Assembly: GCF_013364275.1 (NCBI RefSeq)
Contig: NZ_CP054932.1
Coordinates: 930,001-994,000, forward strand
Source: Actinomadura sp. NAK00032
GTDB taxonomy: Bacteria > Actinomycetota > Actinomycetes > Streptosporangiales > Streptosporangiaceae
Direction: 5' to 3'
DNA: 64,000 nt
Part shown: one piece after another, positions 24,244-32,195 of the stretch
Numbering within the stretch: position 1 is the first letter of the stretch
Layout of the letters: each line of letters begins with the position of its first letter
The notes under the pieces: model-generated
Seen by the model: the letters and a program-made list of their open reading frames with translations, nothing else
The model's database searches: none
Told to the model about the DNA's origin: nothing
Position numbers and translations under genes: made by a program

Positions 24244-25109
24244 CAGCCGACCCTCTCCGGCGCGGGCTCGCCGTAGGAGTCCTGCCAGGAGACCACCGGG
24301 TTGCGCAGCGTCCCGACGCCCTCGATCTCGGCCTCCACGACGTCCCCCGGACGCAGGTAGAAGTCGAACGGGTCCGGCTGGACGGCGGCGACGCCCGAGA
24401 CCGTGCCGGTGGTGACGATGTCGCCCGCGCTGTAGGTCTGCGGCGAGTGGTACGCCACCAGGTGCGGGATCGACACGCGCATCTGCTTGGTGTGCCCGGT
24501 CTGCCGGGTCTCGCCGTTCACCCGCAGCCGCATCGCCAGGTCCTGCATGTCGTCGATCTCGTCGGCGGTGACGATCCACGGACCGATCGGGCAGAACGTG
24601 TCGATCGCCTTGCTGAAGGAGAAGACGCCCGACTCCATCTCGCGGCGCTGGATGTCGCGGGCCGTGATGTCGTTGAACACGGTGAACCCCGCGATGTGCT
24701 CCAGGGCCTCGTCCGGGCCGAAGAACTTGCCGGGCTTGCCGATGATGACGGCCAGCTCCAGCTCGTAGTCCAGCTCCCGGGTGAGGTGCTCGGGGTAGAC
24801 GATCGGGTCGTCGGGGCCGATGATCGCGTCCACGTTCTGGAAGAACACGATGCCCTTGTGCACCGGGTGCGACCAGTTGACCGCCTGCAGCTCCTCGTGG
24901 TGGTCGGCGAAGTTGCCGGCCGTGTGGAAGAACTTCTTCGGCCGGATGGGCGCGCGGAGCCGCACGTCCGCCAGCTTGAGCCGTTCGCCGGTCTCGGCGG
25001 CCGTCCCGCCGCGCTCGAAGAACGCCCGCGTGGACGGCACGTCCAGCTCGATGACGTCGTCGCCGTCCAGCCGGCCGACCCGTCCCTCGTCGAAGGTGAT
25101 CAGCTTCAT
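24240..25109 (-). CDS. Fumarylacetoacetate hydrolase family protein
   Basis: 289 residues. MKLITFDEGRVGRLDGDD is the usual short N-terminal domain; KFFHTAGNFADHHEELQ follows. The metal site region is LTRELDYELELAVIIGKPGK, and FTVFNDITARDIQRREMES and AIDTFCPIGPWIVTADEI are characteristic. The end GDIVTTGTVSGVAAVQPDPF and GDVVEAEIEGVGTLRNPVVS is canonical, with G-T-V where many have G-T-P. It may act on a 2,4-diketo acid, as in L-fucose or related sugar-acid pathways, or on an aromatic ring-cleavage product. It overlaps the SDR upstream by one base (TGATG). Confidence 0.9.
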   Translation of the reverse strand: MKLITFDEGRVGRLDGDDVIELDVPSTRAFFERGGTAAETGERLKLADVRLRAPIRPKKFFHTAGNFADHHEELQAVNWSHPVHKGIVFFQNVDAIIGPDDPIVYPEHLTRELDYELELAVIIGKPGKFFGPDEALEHIAGFTVFNDITARDIQRREMESGVFSFSKAIDTFCPIGPWIVTADEIDDMQDLAMRLRVNGETRQTGHTKQMRVSIPHLVAYHSPQTYSAGDIVTTGTVSGVAAVQPDPFDFYLRPGDVVEAEIEGVGTLRNPVVSWQDSYGEPAPERVGW

Positions 25110-25897
25110 CAGGCGCCCACCATGTTGAAGCCGCCGTCGGCGAGCATGTAGGCGCCGGTGATGTGGGACGCGTCCTCGGTGGCCAGGAACAGGGCCGTGC
25201 CCGCGACCACCTCGGGCGGCGGGATCGTGCCCATCGGCGTCTGCGCGATGAGCTTCTCGCGGCGCCCCGACTTCCAGTCCTCGCGCTCCAGCGTGGCGCC
25301 GGTCTCCATGAACCCCGGCGCGAACGTGTTCACGCGGACCGACGGCGCGAACGCCGCCGCGTAGGACTTCGTGATGCCGAGCAGCCCGTACTTGGCGGCG
25401 GCGTACTGCGGGGCCCGCGCGCTGCCCCGCACGACCACCGTCGAGCCGATGTTCACGATGCAGCCGTGGCCCTGCTCCAGCATCCGGGAGCCGAACTCGT
25501 GCGTCATCAGCAGCGTGCCCTTGACGTCCACGTCGATGACGCGGTCGAGGGACTCCTGCGTCAGCTCCCGCCACGACATCTGCTCGGTCGCCACGTCCCC
25601 GACGTTGTTGACCAGCACGTCGAGCGTGCCCGCCTGCGCGAACGCCTCGTCGGCGAGGCCGCGGATCGCGTCCCACGACGAGATGTCGGCCTGCACGACG
25701 AACGCCTCGCCGCCCGCCTCCCGGACGCGCTCGGCCGTCCGCTCGGCGCCCTGCTTGGAGCTGTTGTAGTGGACGCCGACCCGCGCGCCCTCCTGCGCCG
25801 CGCGTACGGCGATCTCGGCGCCGAACCCGGTGCCGGCCCCCGTGACCAGCACCGTCTTCCCGGCGAACCGCGGAAAGATCTTCTGCTCCGTGCTCAT
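25109..25897 (-). CDS. SDR family oxidoreductase
   Basis: 262 residues of the classical short-chain dehydrogenase type. The cofactor motif is VLVTGAGTGFGAEIAVRAAQ, followed by the HYNSSKQGAERTA loop whose basic residue hints at NADP. NNVGDVATE and the catalytic YAAAKYGLLGITK (Tyr-x-x-x-Lys) with IVNIGSTVVVRG (Ser) are present. The end is GAYMLADGGFNMVGA. It probably oxidises or reduces a sugar acid or ring intermediate. It lies between the other SDR (8-bp gap) and the FAH gene (1-bp overlap). ATG at 25897 follows an AGGAGAACTC ribosome binding site. Confidence 0.92.
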   Translation of the reverse strand: MSTEQKIFPRFAGKTVLVTGAGTGFGAEIAVRAAQEGARVGVHYNSSKQGAERTAERVREAGGEAFVVQADISSWDAIRGLADEAFAQAGTLDVLVNNVGDVATEQMSWRELTQESLDRVIDVDVKGTLLMTHEFGSRMLEQGHGCIVNIGSTVVVRGSARAPQYAAAKYGLLGITKSYAAAFAPSVRVNTFAPGFMETGATLEREDWKSGRREKLIAQTPMGTIPPPEVVAGTALFLATEDASHITGAYMLADGGFNMVGA

Positions 25898-25905
25898 GAG
25901 TTCTC

Positions 25906-26652
25906 CTAGACCAGCGTGCGGCCACCGTCGACGTACATGACGTGCCCGGTCATGAACGACGCGTGCGGCGAGGAAAGGAACAGGATCGGGCCGACGACCT
26001 CGGCCGCCGTGCCCAGCCGCCCGGCGGGGACCAGGCGCACCAGATCATCGCGGACGCCGGGGCGCGCGAGGTACTCGGCGGTGAGCGGCGTCTCGACGTA
26101 ACCGGGCGCGACCGCGTTCACCGTGACCCCGCTGGACGCCCACTCGGCCGCCATCACCCGCATCATCTGGTTCATGCCGCCCTTGGACGCGGCGTAGGGC
26201 CCGTGCTTCTTGTGCGCCAGATGCCCCGACACCGACGACAGGAAGACCAGCCGTCCGCCACCGGCCTCGACCATGTGCCGGCCGGCCGCCTGCGCCGCGC
26301 CGAACGCGGTGGACAGGTTGGTGCGGAGCATCCCGTCCCACTCGTCCTCGGTGAACTCCAGGATCGGTCGGCGGTCGTTGACGCCGACGCAGTGCAGCAG
26401 GACGTCCAGGCCGCCCATCACCTCCACCGCGTGCCGGACGGCGGCGGCCCCCGCGCCCGGCTCGGTCAGGTCGGCGGCGAGCGTGTGCGGCTTCGCCGGG
26501 CCCGAGGGCAGGGCGTCGAGCCGCGCGGGGTCGCGGTCGACGGCGGTGACGTCGGCGCCCGCGCCGAGATAGCCCCGGACGCACTCCGCGCCGATCCCGC
26601 CCGCGCCGAGCACGAGCACGCGGGCGCCGCGCAGGCCCAGCCAATCGTCCAC
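25906..26652 (-). CDS. SDR family oxidoreductase with altered cofactor loop
   Basis: 248 residues from GTG at 26652, 7 nt after a GAGGCGAGGG ribosome binding site. An ATG at 26685 is possible but would place the start codon beside the operator. The cofactor loop is VLVLGAGGIGAECVRGYLG, so the usual TG-x3-G-x-G motif has become LGAGGIG. LAADLTEPGAGAAAVRHAV, GVNDRRPILEFTEDEW, SSVSGHLAHKKHGPYAASKG (catalytic Tyr and Lys) and GHVMYVDGGRTLV are present. It is the first gene of the operon, divergent from the IclR regulator gene, with a 17-bp palindromic operator candidate between them. Confidence 0.9.
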   Translation of the reverse strand: MDDWLGLRGARVLVLGAGGIGAECVRGYLGAGADVTAVDRDPARLDALPSGPAKPHTLAADLTEPGAGAAAVRHAVEVMGGLDVLLHCVGVNDRRPILEFTEDEWDGMLRTNLSTAFGAAQAAGRHMVEAGGGRLVFLSSVSGHLAHKKHGPYAASKGGMNQMMRVMAAEWASSGVTVNAVAPGYVETPLTAEYLARPGVRDDLVRLVPAGRLGTAAEVVGPILFLSSPHASFMTGHVMYVDGGRTLV

Positions 26653-26688
26653 TTGCGGTCCCTCGCCTCTCTCCGGTACTTTCATTGT

Positions 26689-26705
26689 GTGAAAGTTAAT
26701 TTCAC
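26689..26705. promoter_or_regulatory. Inverted repeat between the SDR operon and the IclR gene
   Basis: GTGAAA (26689-26694) and TTTCAC (26700-26705) are a perfect 6-bp inverted repeat around GTTAA. It lies in the AT-rich gap between the SDR operon and the divergent IclR gene, 28 bp from the IclR start. Size and position fit an IclR-family operator for both promoters. Confidence 0.65.
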
Positions 26706-26732
26706 GATCCAAGAGTATCGGCGGGACCGGTC

Positions 26733-27512
26733 ATGACGTCAAGCGACCGGTCGCGGTACCACATCGCGGCCCTGGCCAAGGGCCTGCAGGTGCTGAGCCT
26801 GTTCGACGGGCCGACGCTCTCCCTGCGCACGAGCGACATCGCCGCCATGACCGGCATCCCGATGCCCACGGCGTTCCGGATCGTCTCCACGCTGGAGGAC
26901 CTCGGCTACCTGGAGCGGCGGCACGACGGGTCCGTCCAGCCCGGAGTGAAGGTGCTGACGCTCGGCTCGGCGGCCATGCGCGGGTCGAGCCTGGTGCAGC
27001 TCAGCGACCGCCCCCTGCGGCTGCTGGCGGAGGCGACCGGCGAGACGGTCAACCTGGGCATCCTGATCGAGGACCGCGTTCTGTACCTCGCACGGCTGCG
27101 CAACGCCGACCTGGTCACCGCCAACGTGCACGTGGGTTCGACGCTGCCCGCGCCCTACACGTCCATGGGCAAGGTGCTACTCGCCTACCTCCCGCAGGAC
27201 GACCTTGACCGGCGCGTCACCGACGCGTCCCTACCATCGGGCGCGGGCCCCAACGCGGTCACCAACATGTCCGCACTGCGCGCCCAGCTAGAACAGATCC
27301 GCCGCGACGGCTACGCGGTGCAGGACGAGGAACTGGCGCAGGGCCTCCGCTCGGTCTCGGTCCCGGTGTTCGGGGCGGACGACGCCCCGGCGGCGGCCGT
27401 GAACGTCGCCGTCTCCGCGATGCGCCGCACCAACGCCGACCTGCACGGCGAGATCCTCACCCGCCTGCGCGAGACCGCCGACGACATAAGCACCAGACTG
27501 AGGACCCATTGA
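26733..27512 (+). CDS. IclR-family transcriptional regulator
   Basis: 259 residues. The winged helix-turn-helix is at residues 5-65 (ALAKGLQVLSLFDGPTLSLR, DIAAMTGIPMPTAFRIVSTL, YLERRHDGSVQPGVKVLTLG). The ligand-binding domain spans 75-255 with ATGETVNLGILIEDRVLYLA, LPAPYTSMGKVLLAYLPQDD and YAVQDEELAQGLRSVSVPVF. It probably represses the divergent SDR-FAH-hydrolase operon until a pathway intermediate binds. A TnpB-type element begins right after its stop: the antisense TnpB frame continues into the last 200 bp of this gene. Confidence 0.93.
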   Translation: MTSSDRSRYHIAALAKGLQVLSLFDGPTLSLRTSDIAAMTGIPMPTAFRIVSTLEDLGYLERRHDGSVQPGVKVLTLGSAAMRGSSLVQLSDRPLRLLAEATGETVNLGILIEDRVLYLARLRNADLVTANVHVGSTLPAPYTSMGKVLLAYLPQDDLDRRVTDASLPSGAGPNAVTNMSALRAQLEQIRRDGYAVQDEELAQGLRSVSVPVFGADDAPAAAVNVAVSAMRRTNADLHGEILTRLRETADDISTRLRTH

Positions 27513-28696
27513 CGTCCTCCGGCGTTGACGTCGGCGTTGACGTCGGCGTTGGCCCGGTGCCCGCAGGCGACGCATCGGAACACCGCTTGGCTCTCGCGGT
27601 TGTCCCGGGCGCGGTGCCCGCACGCGTTGCAGGTCTGCGACGTGTACGCCGGGTCGACCCGGACCAGGCGCCTCGGTGCCTTGTGCTCCAGCCGGGTGAC
27701 CAACTGTCCCCAGCCGTTGGCCAGGATGCCCCGGTTGAGCCCGGCTTTGGCGCGCACATCCGTGCCGGGTGCCTCGATGGTGCCGCGCGCCGACCGGGTC
27801 ATCCCGGCGATGTTCAGGTCCTCGACGGCGATCACGTCGAAGCGGCGCGCCAGATCCGTCGAGGTCTTCTCCACCCAGTCCTTGCGGCGGTCGGCCTGGC
27901 GCGCTTTCAGCCGGGCGATGGCGGCCTTGACCCGGGCACGCCGATTCGATCCCGCCTCCGCGCGCGCCAAACGCCGCAGCAACCGCTTCAACCGCTCGGC
28001 CTCACCAGCCGTCAGGCCCGGCACGGTGGAGGTTTCGCCGGTGGACAGCGCGGCACTGATGGCCACGCCCCGGTCGATGCCGACCGCCGCACCACTGCCG
28101 GGCGCGGGTACCGGAGCCGGGGTCGCGGCGAACGCGACATGCCAGCGCCCGGCGCGGTCCCGCGTCACCCGGAACGACTTCACCCCCGGTGGGACTGGCC
28201 GGGACCAGCGGAACCGCACCCATCCCACCTTCGGCACCCGCACCTCACCGGTGCGGCGGGACAACCGCCGCACATCCCAGGCACGCCCGCGAGCGCCGAC
28301 GATCCGGAACCCCTCATGCACCCCGGCCTTACGCCAGGTGGGGCGCCGGTGCGTCCCACCGAAGAAGTTCGCCATGGCCTGCGCGAAGTCCTTCAGTGCC
28401 TGCTGCTGCACCGTCTGCGACCCCGCCGCCAGCCACCCGAACGCAGCCCGCGCCTCGGTCAACTGGCGGGCCTGGACGGAATACCCCGGAGCGGGACCCC
28501 GACGCGGCGTCCACCACGCCTGCTGCTCCACAGCCAGGTTCCACACAAAGCGGGCATGCGAGCAATGCTCCAGCAGCCCCGCCTCCTGAGCGGGGGTCGG
28601 GCACAACCGGTACCGGGACGCGCCCGCAACATACCGACCGCCACCGACAAAACCCGGAGAGTCGCCATGTCCCGGTATTCCGCGTCCCCTCCCCAC
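27311..28696 (-). CDS. tnpB: TnpB, RNA-guided nuclease of an IS200/IS605-type element
   Basis: 461 codons as the frame stands. The real protein probably spans about residues 23-400, because the last 65 codons are antisense to iclR. N-terminal SRYRLCPTPAQEAGLLEHCS and FVWNLAVEQQAWW are typical. RuvC residues are Asp in AAVGIDRGVAISAALSTG, Glu in FDVIAVEDLNIAGM and Asp in the 12-bp tandem repeat coding NADVNADVNA (27520-27552). The zinc ribbon is CNACGHRARDN...CVACG. The start is uncertain: GTG at 28696 has no good ribosome binding site and lies beside a CCCATCC/GGGTGGG hairpin. The normal right end appears lost. No TnpA partner is present. Confidence 0.75.
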   Translation of the reverse strand: MGRGRGIPGHGDSPGFVGGGRYVAGASRYRLCPTPAQEAGLLEHCSHARFVWNLAVEQQAWWTPRRGPAPGYSVQARQLTEARAAFGWLAAGSQTVQQQALKDFAQAMANFFGGTHRRPTWRKAGVHEGFRIVGARGRAWDVRRLSRRTGEVRVPKVGWVRFRWSRPVPPGVKSFRVTRDRAGRWHVAFAATPAPVPAPGSGAAVGIDRGVAISAALSTGETSTVPGLTAGEAERLKRLLRRLARAEAGSNRRARVKAAIARLKARQADRRKDWVEKTSTDLARRFDVIAVEDLNIAGMTRSARGTIEAPGTDVRAKAGLNRGILANGWGQLVTRLEHKAPRRLVRVDPAYTSQTCNACGHRARDNRESQAVFRCVACGHRANADVNADVNAGGRQWVLSLVLMSSAVSRRRVRISPCRSALVRRIAETATFTAAAGASSAPNTGTETERRPCASSSSCTA

Positions 28697-28731
28697 CCCG
28701 AAGGATGGGTCTCCACGCTGGCAGGTATCCG

Positions 28732-29301
28732 ATGAAGGACACCGACGCCGCCGCGCGGCAGCATCCCTTCACACCGGACGAACTGGACGGCGACCGCCTG
28801 GCCGTCTACCGCTCGATCACGGAGGGCCCGCGCGCCAAGGGCCCTCGCCTGTTCGACCTGGTCTCTGACTCGGGCGTCCTGGCAGGCCCCTTCAACGAGT
28901 TCCTGCTGCGCCCCGCACTCGGCGACGCCCTGCAACGCCTCGGCGCGGCCATCCGCTACGAGGGGGCGCTCAGCGGACGGTCCCGCGAGATGGCGATCCT
29001 GGTCGTGGCCGCCGCCTGGAACAGCGAGTTCGAACGCACCGCCCACGAGGCCGTAGGCCGCGCCGCCGGCCTCACGGAGGACGAGATGGCCGCCATCGCC
29101 GCCCGCGCCCCACTAGCCCTTACCGACCCGCACGAAGCCGCCGTCCTCCGCCTAACCCGAGCCCTCACGACCGGCGACGTGGACGACGAGACCTGGTCAG
29201 CCTGCGTCCCACCCCTAGACCGTGAGACGGTCTTCGAACTGACCACCCTCGTCGGCTACTATGCCACCCTCGCCCTCCAAATGCGCACCTTCCGCGTCTG
29301 A
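28732..29301 (+). CDS. Carboxymuconolactone decarboxylase family protein
   Basis: 189 residues from ATG at 28732. The AhpD/CMD-like core has LGAAIRYEGALSGRSREMAI, then LVVAAAWNSEFERTAHEAVG and RAAGLTEDEMAAIAARAP, as in gamma-carboxymuconolactone decarboxylase relatives; the C-terminal TVFELTTLVGYYATLALQM is also typical. There is no CxxC redox motif of AhpD. It probably acts on a ring-cleavage product or related acid, in line with the nearby FAH and SDR genes, or it may be a non-enzymatic member. A TnpB-type element separates it from iclR. Its last 40 bp overlap the frame of the truncated toxin. Confidence 0.88.
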   Translation: MKDTDAAARQHPFTPDELDGDRLAVYRSITEGPRAKGPRLFDLVSDSGVLAGPFNEFLLRPALGDALQRLGAAIRYEGALSGRSREMAILVVAAAWNSEFERTAHEAVGRAAGLTEDEMAAIAARAPLALTDPHEAAVLRLTRALTTGDVDDETWSACVPPLDRETVFELTTLVGYYATLALQMRTFRV

Positions 29302-29539
29302 CCTGCGACACCTTGGCGGCAAGGTCCGCGAGTTGCGCTTCGTCTTGGACGGGAGTTCAGTCCGGATCACCTACTGGCTCGCCCCGCAGCGGAGGATCGT
29401 GCTCCTCACGGTTTTCCGGAAGACCCGGCAACGCGAGGAGGCGGAGATCGATCGGGCCCGGCAGGCGCAGAAGGTCTGCGAAGCCGATCATGGTCCCGCC
29501 GAGCACGGCTACGACCGGGGTAAGGAGGACACGAGGTGA
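29261..29539 (+). pseudogene. HigB/RelE-type toxin, N-terminally truncated
   Basis: Only the C-terminal part of a phage Gp49/HigB-type toxin is recognisable: RHLGGKVRELRFVLDGSSVR, ITYWLAPQRRIVLLTVFRKT and RQREEAEIDRARQAQKVCEA. Family members are about 110-120 residues; the first 40-50 residues are missing and the frame instead starts inside the end of the upstream CMD gene. The 92-codon reading shown is therefore probably not a working toxin. The downstream antitoxin gene is complete and overlaps its stop (GTGA). The missing part was probably lost by a deletion that joined this locus to the CMD gene. Confidence 0.7.
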
Positions 29540-29907
29540 ACCACTCCCAGTGGAAGACCCGCCGGACCAAGAAGCTCTCGGGTGAGGAGGTCAAGGAGAC
29601 CCCCTCCTACATCGAGGCCGGACACGCTCTGGCGCTTGGCCAAGCCGTCCATGATCGTCGCGTTGCGTTGGGCATTTCGCAGGCCGAGCTCGCTCGCCGC
29701 GCCGGCATGACCCAGCCCCAGGTCTCCAACATCGAAGGTGGTGACTCGGTCCCCACCCTGCCGCTCCTCACTCGGCTCGCCATCGCGCTGGAGGCCTCGC
29801 TGACCATCCGGCTGGACGATGGCGACTCCAACTTCGCCTTCGCCCCCCACCGTGGCCCCGCTCCCGACACGTCGCGCAGTAACGACGACACCTCGTCGGC
29901 GGCATGA
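29536..29907 (+). CDS. XRE-family antitoxin (HigA-like)
   Basis: 123 residues. The helix-turn-helix is at residues 37-95: ALGQAVHDRRVALGISQAEL, ARRAGMTQPQVSNIEGGD and VPTLPLLTRLAIALEASLTI. The N-terminal WKTRRTKKLSGEEVKETPSY is basic and may bind the toxin. The C-terminal 25 residues are Ser/Asp-rich. GTG at 29536 overlaps the truncated toxin's stop and follows TAAGGAGGAC, a near-perfect ribosome binding site. It should still bind DNA and may repress its own promoter, now lost or replaced by readthrough from the CMD gene. Confidence 0.88.
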   Translation: MNHSQWKTRRTKKLSGEEVKETPSYIEAGHALALGQAVHDRRVALGISQAELARRAGMTQPQVSNIEGGDSVPTLPLLTRLAIALEASLTIRLDDGDSNFAFAPHRGPAPDTSRSNDDTSSAA

Positions 29908-29923
29908 TCTCCCAAGAGGTCGG

Positions 29924-30649
29924 TTACCAGGGGATCTCGCCGTTGTCGTCGTAGAAGGCGCCGGTCGGGCCGTCGTCGGGGAGTTGGGCGAGGCGGATCG
30001 CCGTCGCCGCGCCCTGCTCGGGGGTGCGGACGCCGCGGAAGCCGTTGAGGTCGGTCGCGCAGAAGCCGGGGCAGGCGGCGTTGATCAAGATGCCCGTGCC
30101 GCGCAGCTCCTTGGCGTACTGGACGGTGACCGCGTTGAGGAACGTCTTCGACGGCGCGTAGGCGGCGGAGATCGGGCCCGTCTCCCCGTCGGGCATGCTC
30201 TGCCGCGTCAGGGAGCCGACCGTGCTCGACATGTTCACGATGCGGGGGGACGACGACCGGCGCAGCAGCGGCAGCATCGTGTTCGTGACGCGGATGACGC
30301 CGATCACGTTGGTCTCCACGGCCGTCCGCATGGTCTCAGGGGTTACTTTTGTGGGCTCCTGGGGGCCGCCGCCCGTCACGCCCGCGTTGTTGACGAGGAC
30401 GTCCAGCCGTCCGGCCCGCTTCTCGATCAGCGCGGCGGCGGCCCGCACGCTCGCGTCGTCGGTCACGTCGAGCGGCACGCCGAAGGCGTCAACGCCCTCC
30501 GCCCGCAGCTTCTCGACGGCGGCCTCGCGGCGCGCCTCGTCGCGGGCGCCGACGCCGACGCTCCAGCCGAGGGCGCCGAGCCCGGCCGCGATCTCGTACC
30601 CGATTCCCTTGTTCGCGCCGGTGACCAGCGCGATCGTCTGTTCGCTCAT
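29924..30649 (-). CDS. SDR family oxidoreductase, carbonyl-reductase-like
   Basis: 241 residues. TIALVTGANKGIGYEIAAGL is the cofactor loop; VGARDEARREAAVEKLRA follows, with Arg residues suited to NADPH. RLDVLVNNAGVTGGG, RIVNMSSTVGSLTRQSMPDG and YAPSKTFLNAVTVQYAKEL contain the catalytic Ser, Tyr and Lys. PGFCATDLNGFRGVRTPEQG near the end and the very short C-terminus (NGEIPW) fit the carbonyl-reductase-like SDR group. It reduces an unknown ketone or quinone. It is divergent from the LysR-type regulator gene 82 bp away, which probably controls it. Confidence 0.9.
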   Translation of the reverse strand: MSEQTIALVTGANKGIGYEIAAGLGALGWSVGVGARDEARREAAVEKLRAEGVDAFGVPLDVTDDASVRAAAALIEKRAGRLDVLVNNAGVTGGGPQEPTKVTPETMRTAVETNVIGVIRVTNTMLPLLRRSSSPRIVNMSSTVGSLTRQSMPDGETGPISAAYAPSKTFLNAVTVQYAKELRGTGILINAACPGFCATDLNGFRGVRTPEQGAATAIRLAQLPDDGPTGAFYDDNGEIPW

Positions 30650-30731
30650 AGCCCCATGCTGGACGCGCTCCAGGCCGTCCTTCCAACACCGTTTGGGTGG
30701 GCTGCGATACCCGGCGGGTATCGTGGAAGGC

Positions 30732-31571
30732 GTGGAGACGCGAGAGCTACGCTATTTCGTCGCCGTCGCCGAGGAACTGCACTTCGGCCGGGCCGCGGAG
30801 CGCCTCGGCATCGCGCAGCCGCCTCTCTCCCGGGCCATCCAGCAGCTCGAACGCCGGCTCGGCGTGACGCTGCTCGACCGCACCAACCGCACCATCGCGC
30901 TGACCGATCCCGGCCGCGTCCTCCTGCAGGAGGGACGCGCGGCCCTCGACGCGGTCGCCGCCGCCGACCGCCGCACCCGCCGCGCCGCGCACACCGAGCC
31001 CAGCCTGGTCCTGGTCACGAAGGCCGGGGCGACCAGCGAACTGCTGGCGAAGCTGCTCGACGCGTACGCCGCTGAGCCCGGCGCGGTCGCCGTCGACGTC
31101 CAGCTGTGCGCGCCCGGCGAGCAGGAGCGGCTGCTGCGCGACGGGCGGGCCGACGTGGCGCTGCTGCACCTGCCGTTCGACTCGACGGCCGGGTTCGACA
31201 CCGAGGAGCTGCGGACGGAAGGCCAGGTCGCCGTCCTTCCGGCGGGGCACCCCCTCAGCACCCGGACCCACCTGCACGTGGCCGACGTCACCGACCTGCC
31301 CGACCTGCCCCTCCCGCGCTGGCCTCACTCCGACGGCGCGTACCCGGCCGGCCCCGGACCCGAGGTGCACGACCAGGTGCAGCTCCTTCAACTGATCGCC
31401 CTCGGCCGCACCGCCGCGATCCTGCCGGAGACATGCCGAAGCCACCTGCGGGACGACCTGGCCACCGTCCCCGTCCTGGACGCCCCAAGGGTGACGACGG
31501 TGATCGCCTGGCCGCCCCATAGCCGCTCCCAGCCGCTGGCCACCCTGATCCGAACCGCCACCACCCTCTGA
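30732..31571 (+). CDS. LysR-family transcriptional regulator
   Basis: 279 residues from GTG at 30732 (another GTG is 9 bp upstream). The winged helix-turn-helix is standard: ETRELRYFVAVAEELHFGRA, AERLGIAQPPLSRAIQQLER and RLGVTLLDRTNRTIALTDPG. The effector-binding domain follows from about residue 90 (LVLVTKAGATSELLAKLLDA, LLRDGRADVALLHLPFDSTA). It is divergent from the SDR gene at 29924, a common LysR arrangement, so it probably activates that gene on binding a small molecule. No T-N11-A site was clearly identified in the short gap. Confidence 0.9.
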   Translation: METRELRYFVAVAEELHFGRAAERLGIAQPPLSRAIQQLERRLGVTLLDRTNRTIALTDPGRVLLQEGRAALDAVAAADRRTRRAAHTEPSLVLVTKAGATSELLAKLLDAYAAEPGAVAVDVQLCAPGEQERLLRDGRADVALLHLPFDSTAGFDTEELRTEGQVAVLPAGHPLSTRTHLHVADVTDLPDLPLPRWPHSDGAYPAGPGPEVHDQVQLLQLIALGRTAAILPETCRSHLRDDLATVPVLDAPRVTTVIAWPPHSRSQPLATLIRTATTL

Positions 31572-31604
31572 TCCGCGCGCCCCCGCGCCAGGCGCTTCGG
31601 CGTC

Positions 31605-32078
31605 TCAGCTGGATTCGGTGTGTGGGCCGGCCAGGAGGCGTGTCAGCAGGTCGCGGAGGTGCTGCTGGTCGGAGCCGGGGAGTTCGAAGAAGGTTCGGGC
31701 CAGCGAGTGGGTACTGGAGCGCAACTGCCGGCGTTTGTGCTCGCCGGCTTCGGTGAGCACCACGTGTTTGACGCGGCGGTCGTCCGGTGCGGGTCGGCGG
31801 GTCACCAGGCCGCGGCGTTCCAGGCCGTCGACGATGCCCGTGACGTTCGACGGCTCGCATGACAGCCAGTCGGCCAGTCGGCGCATTGGGGCGGGGCCGG
31901 ACAGGTTGGTCAGGACGAGCGCCTGGGCCGGGGGAAGGTCGAGCTGCGCCGCGGCGGCGTTGAACTGCGCGCGCAGCCGCCCGGTGACCTCGAAGACCAG
32001 GCCGCTCAGCTCGGCCACGACCGCATCCGCATCGCCACCGGTACCGGTTTCGGTGGCGGCGTCGGCATCGGAGCTCAT
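31605..32078 (-). CDS. MarR-family transcriptional regulator
   Basis: 157 residues. The winged helix domain is visible as LDLPPAQALVLTNLSGPAPM, RRLADWLSCEPSNVTGIVDG, LERRGLVTRRPAPDDRRVKH (recognition helix and wing with Asp-Arg) and VVLTEAGEHKRRQLRSSTHS. It probably represses the divergent DUF6069-deazaflavin operon, and perhaps itself, until a phenolic or other ligand binds. ATG at 32078 was chosen because earlier in-frame codons would run into the promoter region. Confidence 0.88.
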   Translation of the reverse strand: MSSDADAATETGTGGDADAVVAELSGLVFEVTGRLRAQFNAAAAQLDLPPAQALVLTNLSGPAPMRRLADWLSCEPSNVTGIVDGLERRGLVTRRPAPDDRRVKHVVLTEAGEHKRRQLRSSTHSLARTFFELPGSDQQHLRDLLTRLLAGPHTESS

Positions 32079-32114
32079 GCGGCCAGCATAGCCACTGATT
32101 AAGCCGCTCAACTG

Positions 32115-32127
32115 TTCAGCTTCTGAA
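32115..32127. promoter_or_regulatory. Short inverted repeat, MarR operator candidate
   Basis: TTCAG and CTGAA flank a 3-nt centre between the MarR gene and the divergent DUF6069 gene. An 8-bp palindrome TTCATGAA (32155-32162) lies 28 bp on. The 100-bp gap is AT-richer than its surroundings. Either may be the regulator's binding site; the evidence is position only. Confidence 0.3.
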
Positions 32128-32195
32128 GTAAATGCTACGCTCCCGGGCCAAAGCTTCATGAACTGAACTATGTAGCAGCTGAAGGAGATGTCGTG

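Noticed and set aside
27311-28696. CRISPR-associated Cas12 or a CRISPR array near the TnpB genes
   Set aside because: The protein is of TnpB size and no direct-repeat/spacer array is present near either copy.
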